DNA of 46,769 bases from an uncultured Clostridia bacterium (GTDB taxonomy: Bacteria > Bacillota > Clostridia > Christensenellales > UBA1242), in the NCBI GenBank assembly GCA_945921465.1, contig CAMEKS010000006.1, positions 1 through 46,769 on the forward strand, given 5' to 3'. The notes beneath the pieces were generated by a model. It was not told the DNA's origin, did no database searches, and saw nothing but the letters and a program-made list of their open reading frames with translations. This document shows, piece after piece, positions 41,116 through 46,769 of this stretch. Positions within the stretch are counted from its first letter, which is position 1. Each line of letters opens with the position of its first letter. The position numbers were made by a program, and so were the translations under genes.

Positions 41116-42138
41116 TTACCATTTATTATACACTTTTTCAGCAAAACCAAGCAGATTGTTTATAACCAATTCCGTTCCGTCGTCCAATATCGCCTTGCCA
41201 CTAAATCGCCCAAACACTTGATTCTGTTTGCTGCAAATTATACCTATATCAGCATTTGCATGACGATTGATTATAGGCACAAAATCCATTTCAAATCGAC
41301 CATCAGAAGAAGTAAACGTCCACGGCGACATAAAATCATCTTTGTTATTGATTTGAGGAATAATAAATACTACTTGGTCTAATTTATGTGCTTTGCCTGC
41401 ATAAAACAACATATTCTCTGTTGCTGCTGATGTATCGCCAAAGCCATATCCTATATTAAAGCCAAACTCTTTACCAGCGACCTTGCCCATAGCAGCTCCC
41501 CAGTACCAAGTATTGCGATAAGTCCATACACCTCTGCCCCAATCAAGTAACCCTCTTGCATTATCTAGTTGCACCTCTTTGGCGCCAACCTTAAAATTGC
41601 CTTTGGCGGCAAATCCAATAATCTTCTGATTGTAATAGAAATGCTTTGGCTTGTTAAATGGAGTGGCAATAACCATACTATCTGCTGGCTCGTTGCTAAG
41701 AGTAAAATTAACATCCAAATCATCTTTTCTACTAAAGTTCTTCATCCAAAATCTTAATTTTCTACCACCATTAGTGTGACAAAAATCAATTCTTACTTTC
41801 TTAGAACAATAATGAATATCACCAACAGCAGATGACTTAGGCAAACGAAATTTCCCCATCGGAAAGAAAGTCATTATGCTCTTGGTTCGCTCACCTGGTT
41901 TGTCAAAATCTATTACGCTAGCAGACAACATCCCCATATAACCATTATCGGCAATTGTAAGTGCCACAGCATAATTGTCATTATATATTAAATAATAATC
42001 CCACTCCTTAATTCTAGATGCTCGTTTCTTAATATCCGCCCTGTCATATTCTTTAATCAGTGAGGTACTATAACCACACTCTGCCAAATTGCCATCGCTA
42101 TTCAGCAATTTACCCTTATTTTCAATTCTATTTTGCAT
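41116..42138 (-). CDS. DUF2804 domain-containing protein (start adjusted to MQNRIENKG)
   Basis: DUF2804-like pattern: DWGRGVWTYRNTWYWGAAMGKVAGKEFGFNIGYGFGDTSAATENMLFY; AAGGAG before the internal ATG. Confidence 0.8.
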   Translation of the reverse strand: MQNRIENKGKLLNSDGNLAECGYSTSLIKEYDRADIKKRASRIKEWDYYLIYNDNYAVALTIADNGYMGMLSASVIDFDKPGERTKSIMTFFPMGKFRLPKSSAVGDIHYCSKKVRIDFCHTNGGRKLRFWMKNFSRKDDLDVNFTLSNEPADSMVIATPFNKPKHFYYNQKIIGFAAKGNFKVGAKEVQLDNARGLLDWGRGVWTYRNTWYWGAAMGKVAGKEFGFNIGYGFGDTSAATENMLFYAGKAHKLDQVVFIIPQINNKDDFMSPWTFTSSDGRFEMDFVPIINRHANADIGIICSKQNQVFGRFSGKAILDDGTELVINNLLGFAEKVYNKW

Positions 42139-42316
42139 ACTCTTTTCTCCTTGCATATATAATACAACAATTATTATATTTTTCCAAAAGTTATTAATGT
42201 CAAATTAATTTTGCATATTGGCAATATCATATTAGACAAATATAATTGCTAGTATTAAAATCTTAGTTTGTGTTGATTTACTTATTGCGCGCAACTCTGT
42301 ACCCTATTACATAATC

Positions 42317-42407
42317 AGCCAATACTTAAGGCATACTGATTGAATTAACATCAGTTATCTACAAGCCGCCCTTTTGTGTACGCTTGTATATAACTTCTGA
42401 TAATGTT
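42317..42407. repeat. Intergenic structured repeat element, copy B
   Basis: agccaatacttaaggcatactgattgaattaacatcagttatctacaagccgcccttttgtgtacgcttgtatataacttctgata; aligns without gaps to copy A at 34577-34665. Confidence 0.75.
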
Positions 42408-42550
42408 GTATATATTAGATGCGTATTAACGAATTAATAATTAATAACATATTATGATTAAGAGACCACCAATTAAGTATTTGTAAATTATGATATAAGT
42501 ATAAGATAGTATCCTAAATAACAATATTAAGCATAAAATGGAGGCATTTA

Positions 42551-42820
42551 ATGGCTTGTAATTTCAACAGAAATTGTAATAATACATGTATACCAAATTG
42601 TTGTCGACAACCTAGAATAAACGTTATCAATAATAGTATTATTGGCCCAACCGGCCCTACTGGTGCAACTGGCCCTACTGGTGAATCTATAACATTAACT
42701 ATTGGTACCGTAACAACTGGCGCCCCTGGTACACAAGCAGATGCAAGTATTACCGGCGAAGCACCTAATTATATTCTTAATCTAACAATTCCACAAGGAC
42801 CAACTGGTTTAGGTGGATAG
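42551..42820 (+). CDS. Short collagen-like repeat protein
   Basis: Cys/Asn-rich N-terminus MACNFNRNCNNTCIPNCC, then GPTGPTGATGPTGES and terminal QGPTGLGG. Confidence 0.85.
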   Translation: MACNFNRNCNNTCIPNCCRQPRINVINNSIIGPTGPTGATGPTGESITLTIGTVTTGAPGTQADASITGEAPNYILNLTIPQGPTGLGG

Positions 42821-42829
42821 AATGTAGTA

Positions 42830-42858
42830 AGAGTGGCTTAAATCAAACGCCACTCTTT
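42830..42858 (+). terminator. Terminator of the collagen-like gene
   Basis: AGAGTGGC...GCCACTCT followed by TT. Confidence 0.7.
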
Positions 42859-43033
42859 ATATTTATATATGCTTATATATGCAATTACAAAATTAAATAG
42901 AAATAAATTATTGTACCACACTAACTTTCTACATTAATTTATCAATATAATTCTTTATAAACAAAAAATTTGAAATATAAAATAAACTAATTAAATCAAA
43001 ATGTCTTTATCAAAAAAAGGATAGGTTACAAAA

Positions 43034-44104
43034 ATGAGTTCTATAAGCTTGTGTATGATAGTCAAAAATGAGGAGAAACAATTAGCAAGATGCCTTAATT
43101 CAGTAAAAGCCTTAGTAGATGAAATAATTATTGTCGACACTGGCAGCAGCGATAATACAGTAGAAATAGCAAAAAAATTTACAAACAAAATATATCATTT
43201 TGAATGGATTAATGATTTTGCTGCTGCCCGAAATTACTCTTTTGGCTTAGCATCATCTGACTATATAATGTGGTTAGACGCCGATGAAGTTATAACCAGA
43301 AATAATGTGAATAAATTGCTAAAACTAAAATCAAATTTGACATCTGACACATATATGCTACAAAATCATATTTCATTTGATGAAAACAATAAACCAACAT
43401 ATGTATACTATAGAGAGCGAATATTGCGTAATTGCAACAATGCCAAGTGGGAGGGATGTATACATGAATGTATCGCACCATTTGGCGTAGTTACTAGAAT
43501 GCCCATATCAATAGAACATCGGCCTATTAGCGTCAAGGACAATAATAGAAACATTAAAATATTTCAGCTTATTATGAAAAGTCGCAGTCTTACACCAAGG
43601 GAGCAATATTACTATGGACGAGAATTGTTCGATCATCATAGATATCGCAAAGCCGCCACAGAATTATCCAAATTTCTTAAGAAAGGCGATGGATGGATCG
43701 AAAACAATATTGATGCATGCTATATTATGGCTATTTGCTATATGCAACTTAAATTGTATGCCAAAGCATTTAATATACTGACATATTCATTTCGCTACGA
43801 TACTCCTAGAGCCAACATATGTTGTCTTATAGGTGATTACTTTCTATTACAAAAAGAATATCATTTGTCAATATACTGGTATAAATTGTCAATATCTTGC
43901 CAAGATGTGACAAACAGGGGTGGATTCGTGGCGAAAGACTATTATAGCTATTATCCGTATCTACAGTTATGTGTAGCATATTACAATATAGGGGACATCT
44001 CAAATGCTAAACACTACAACGAATTAGCAGCAAAGGTTAGAGAAAGTGATGTGGTTAAACATAACAGAGAATTTTTTAATAAAATGTTTGATAAAAATAA
44101 GTAG
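43034..44104 (+). CDS. Family 2 glycosyltransferase with TPR-like C-terminus (SunS-like)
   Basis: SLCMIVKNEEKQLARCLNSVKALVDEIIIVDTGSSDNTVEIAKKF...FAAARNYSFGLASSDYIMWLDADE. Confidence 0.9.
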   Translation: MSSISLCMIVKNEEKQLARCLNSVKALVDEIIIVDTGSSDNTVEIAKKFTNKIYHFEWINDFAAARNYSFGLASSDYIMWLDADEVITRNNVNKLLKLKSNLTSDTYMLQNHISFDENNKPTYVYYRERILRNCNNAKWEGCIHECIAPFGVVTRMPISIEHRPISVKDNNRNIKIFQLIMKSRSLTPREQYYYGRELFDHHRYRKAATELSKFLKKGDGWIENNIDACYIMAICYMQLKLYAKAFNILTYSFRYDTPRANICCLIGDYFLLQKEYHLSIYWYKLSISCQDVTNRGGFVAKDYYSYYPYLQLCVAYYNIGDISNAKHYNELAAKVRESDVVKHNREFFNKMFDKNK

Positions 44105-44130
44105 CAAAATTATTGCTACTTATTATTTTA
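44097..44130. terminator. Bidirectional terminator between convergent GT2 and PlsC-like genes
   Basis: ATAAGTAGCAA-AATTA-TTGCTACTTAT with flanking A/T tracts. Confidence 0.75.
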
Positions 44131-44141
44131 CTATATTCATG

Positions 44142-44930
44142 TCAATCAAGATATTCCAATTTTTTGTTATAAAATGATTCATAAATTTCTTTATTAAACT
44201 TCTCATTTTCATTCTTAAGGTATTCTATATTTTCTTTGGGTGTTAAATTATTTTCGGGATAAATCGGCTTGCCTATATGTACTATTATTTTCTTGCGATA
44301 TGTCCCGTCCTTTCTCTTCTTAATGTCCTTGAAAGTAAAAAACATTGGCAAAACAGGTACATTATATTTTACAGCAAAATGATATGCTCCAGATAACAAT
44401 GGTCTAGGTTTTTCATAACAGTACCATAGCGAACCCTCTGGGCAAAATGAAATCAAGTATTTATGTTGCAAATAGTATCCTATTGCTCTATGAAAATTTT
44501 TAGTACATATTGGATTAGAAGACATTGGCATTGCCACAGCCGATCTTATAATATTGCCACCAACACCCCTAAAATTATTAAATTCTCCCATCGTAATTTT
44601 TAATTTTCTACTACGAGTAATATATCTAATTAGAGCACAATCTATATGATGGATATGATTAGTTGTTACCAAAGCACCAGTATCTTTAATTAACTTCAGA
44701 TTCTCTTTGCCTATAATTTTTAGTTTATAATGTGCAGCAAAGATATGACTGCCTAATTTGAAAATTGAGCCAGTTATCGCAGTGCTAAATTTTTTACCGA
44801 AACTCCTTCTATAATAATCATAATTTGGTGTTAATGGTTTGAAATTAGTATTATGAGGAACAACGTGATAATGAAAATCTCGCTCTCGTTCCTTTTCTTC
44901 CATTAGCTTAATAATCTCAATTCTATTCAT
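44142..44930 (-). CDS. 1-acyl-glycerol-3-phosphate acyltransferase-like protein (PlsC family)
   Basis: VTTNHIHHIDCALIRY (HxxxxD-like), ISFCPEGSLWYCYEKPRPLLSGAYHFAVKYNVPVLPMF. Confidence 0.85.
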   Translation of the reverse strand: MNRIEIIKLMEEKERERDFHYHVVPHNTNFKPLTPNYDYYRRSFGKKFSTAITGSIFKLGSHIFAAHYKLKIIGKENLKLIKDTGALVTTNHIHHIDCALIRYITRSRKLKITMGEFNNFRGVGGNIIRSAVAMPMSSNPICTKNFHRAIGYYLQHKYLISFCPEGSLWYCYEKPRPLLSGAYHFAVKYNVPVLPMFFTFKDIKKRKDGTYRKKIIVHIGKPIYPENNLTPKENIEYLKNENEKFNKEIYESFYNKKLEYLD

Positions 44931-46197
44931 CTATTTGTATCCTTTCTACCTGATCCCAACTAACTTTGTAGTTATTACGTAACACCTGAAAGAAGATAAA
45001 AACATACTCAAATGTGTAGAATGGTCCCACAAATATTACTTTTAATTTTTCCCACAGAGTCATTTTGTTAGTCTTTCTGTCTTCCATTACAGTAATGAAA
45101 TTAAATAATACTATCATTGCATATATTATTCCAAACATCAACATTGCAAATCTCAATGCTTCTATGCCCATCGATGATCGCATTATAGCAAATACTACAG
45201 CACAACCCAGATAAACTAACAATGCCGCCGCTGATGCACCAATCATAATATATATTGGAAAAAGATCATATAAATAAAACAAGTTTTCCTTGGCAATTTT
45301 GCCTTCTCTAAATGTTTTATTTAATAATTGTTTTCTATATTTTTTATTGTTGTCAAAATATCCTTTAAGCCATCTATATCTTCGCTTATTATATTCTTTA
45401 TGAACAACTGGTTCTTCAGAATATATTAGTGCGTGCTCATAATACAATTCTTTATAACCATTAAGCATTGCATGAATCCCAACTTCAATATCTTCGCACA
45501 AAGACTTAAATGGAAAACTCTTGTATTTGTCTATAAATCTTTTGCTAAGTAATAATCCTTGACCACATATTGCCAAGTTATAACCTTTGGCACTCTTAAA
45601 CTTGTTACCCATAGTATCTACAGATGTATATGTGAGTGCACTCAGATTCGCAATAATTGTACGATTCTTTTTGTTGTTTGATTCCCAATTTTTAATAAGT
45701 TTTTTACCTATTATAACATCTGCTTCTGTAACTAAAGCATTGTTCATTTCCTCTATAAAAGATGGATGTAATACACAATCGGCATCTATTATAATGTATG
45801 CGTCATATACTGCACCTTTGGTTGCTAATATGTGCTTAACCAAAGCATCTAAGGCATCTGCTTTGCACTTTTGGTTTCTTTCTACAATAACATCAGCATC
45901 AGTTAACATATTATGCGCTATATTAATAGTCTCATCATTATCATCTGCAACAACAATAAATATATCAAATAATTCCTTATCGTAGGTCTGATTATTAATA
46001 CTTTCTAATAATTTCCCTATGCACATACTTTCATTCCTAGCAGGAATTAATAAGGCAATTTTAGATTTGTTTGGGTTGTGCAACTTTGGTGTTTTCTTAA
46101 ACCCATAAATCCAGCAAATAATCTTGGGTATAAAAGTTATTAATGCAAGTCCCATTATAGATAAATATACAACAAATATAATTTGTAAAAAATTCAT
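44923..46197 (-). CDS. Membrane glycosyltransferase family 2
   Basis: IALLIPARNESMCIGKLLESINNQTYDKELFDIFIVVADDNDETINIA...DAYIIIDADCVL...RRYRWLKGYF; N- and C-terminal TM segments. Confidence 0.9.
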   Translation of the reverse strand: MNFLQIIFVVYLSIMGLALITFIPKIICWIYGFKKTPKLHNPNKSKIALLIPARNESMCIGKLLESINNQTYDKELFDIFIVVADDNDETINIAHNMLTDADVIVERNQKCKADALDALVKHILATKGAVYDAYIIIDADCVLHPSFIEEMNNALVTEADVIIGKKLIKNWESNNKKNRTIIANLSALTYTSVDTMGNKFKSAKGYNLAICGQGLLLSKRFIDKYKSFPFKSLCEDIEVGIHAMLNGYKELYYEHALIYSEEPVVHKEYNKRRYRWLKGYFDNNKKYRKQLLNKTFREGKIAKENLFYLYDLFPIYIMIGASAAALLVYLGCAVVFAIMRSSMGIEALRFAMLMFGIIYAMIVLFNFITVMEDRKTNKMTLWEKLKVIFVGPFYTFEYVFIFFQVLRNNYKVSWDQVERIQIDE

Positions 46198-46416
46198 TTT
46201 TCCTCTTTATTAATGTCTAATTATGTAAGTTTTTGTCACTTATAATATCTTTATAATAACCTATAATTACAAAATTAGCAATTTATTAAACTAAATAAAA
46301 TAATCTTACAATTATTATTTAATTAATTTTACTTAGTAAAAATGTCAAATTATATATTAATTATATCCTTATTTACAAATAACACACCTGCTATAATATA
46401 ACATAATAAGCAAGTC

Positions 46417-46769
46417 TTAATAATTAAATATTTTGATTGAATTTAATATGTATTCTGCAACCTTTAATCCGTCTTGGGCACTACTCATAATACCTCCCGC
46501 ATAGCCTGCGCCCTCACCCACGGCATATAATCCTGTAATGTTGGTAGACATCTTAGAATTTCTAATAATCCTAACAGGGCAACTAGATTTGGACTCTATA
46601 GCTGTCAAAATATTAGTTGGGTTAGCAAAACCTTTAATTTTTTTGTCCATTCTTGGCAGTGCTTGCCTAAGAGAATCAGTCACAAAATCAGGCAAACATG
46701 CAGAAATATCTGTATAATGAACCTTGGGCTTGTAAGATGGGATAATACAACTGCCGTTTGATGTCGAAA
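46417..46769 (-). CDS. FAD-dependent dehydrogenase/oxidoreductase, C-terminal part, truncated by window edge (ORF track started at an internal TTG)
   Basis: Open frame continues to the window edge: STSNGSCIIPSYKPKVHYTDISACLPDFVTDSLRQALPRMDKKIKGF...GLYAVGEGAGYAGGIMSSAQDGLKVAEYIL. Confidence 0.85.
   Translation of the reverse strand, partial: STSNGSCIIPSYKPKVHYTDISACLPDFVTDSLRQALPRMDKKIKGFANPTNILTAIESKSSCPVRIIRNSKMSTNITGLYAVGEGAGYAGGIMSSAQDGLKVAEYILNSIKIFNY

Noticed and set aside
46417-46695. Stand-alone 92-aa ORF as given in the track
   Set aside because: The frame continues upstream to the window edge with conserved-looking sequence; it is the C-terminal part of a larger truncated FAD-dependent dehydrogenase, and the listed start is an internal TTG.

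Overview
AT-rich chromosomal window, probably from an uncultured low-GC Firmicute/Clostridia-like bacterium (taxonomy is inference). Most genes lie on the minus strand and are housekeeping-type: HAD hydrolase (partial), tsaD, prfB, secA, a two-OB-fold SSB-like protein, a polysaccharide deacetylase, an RluA-type pseudouridine synthase, veg, typA, an RsgI-like membrane protein, two ABC transporter pairs, a nucleotidyltransferase, cdd, DUF2804, PlsC-like and GT2 genes, and an FAD-dependent dehydrogenase (partial). A 12.6-kb gene encodes a giant putative lipoprotein of 4189 aa with many Ig/Fn3-like repeats and a GLUG-like C-terminus. Plus-strand exceptions are trmL, an accessory block starting at tRNA-Ser(GGA), and a collagen-like protein/glycosyltransferase pair. 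The accessory block holds a membrane protein, a folded palindromic element, a decayed serine recombinase (minus strand), a C5-methylase/HNH-nuclease restriction-modification pair, an ADP-ribosylglycohydrolase-like gene and a membrane acyltransferase broken at an A8 run. The observations I rate highest are: (1) prfB has a +1 frameshift site (CTT TGA) with no visible Shine-Dalgarno-like stimulator but a perfect 10-bp hairpin ending 3 nt upstream; (2) a nearly fully paired four-way-junction RNA/DNA structure overlaps the typA stop codon, inside a GC-richer 3' region with a 168-bp-period direct repeat; (3) two copies of a ~75-bp intergenic structured element (34.6 and 42.3 kb); (4) a tRNA-Ser-associated R-M island with a recombinase relic and a possible att remnant. 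No database search was possible; all family names come from motif recognition.
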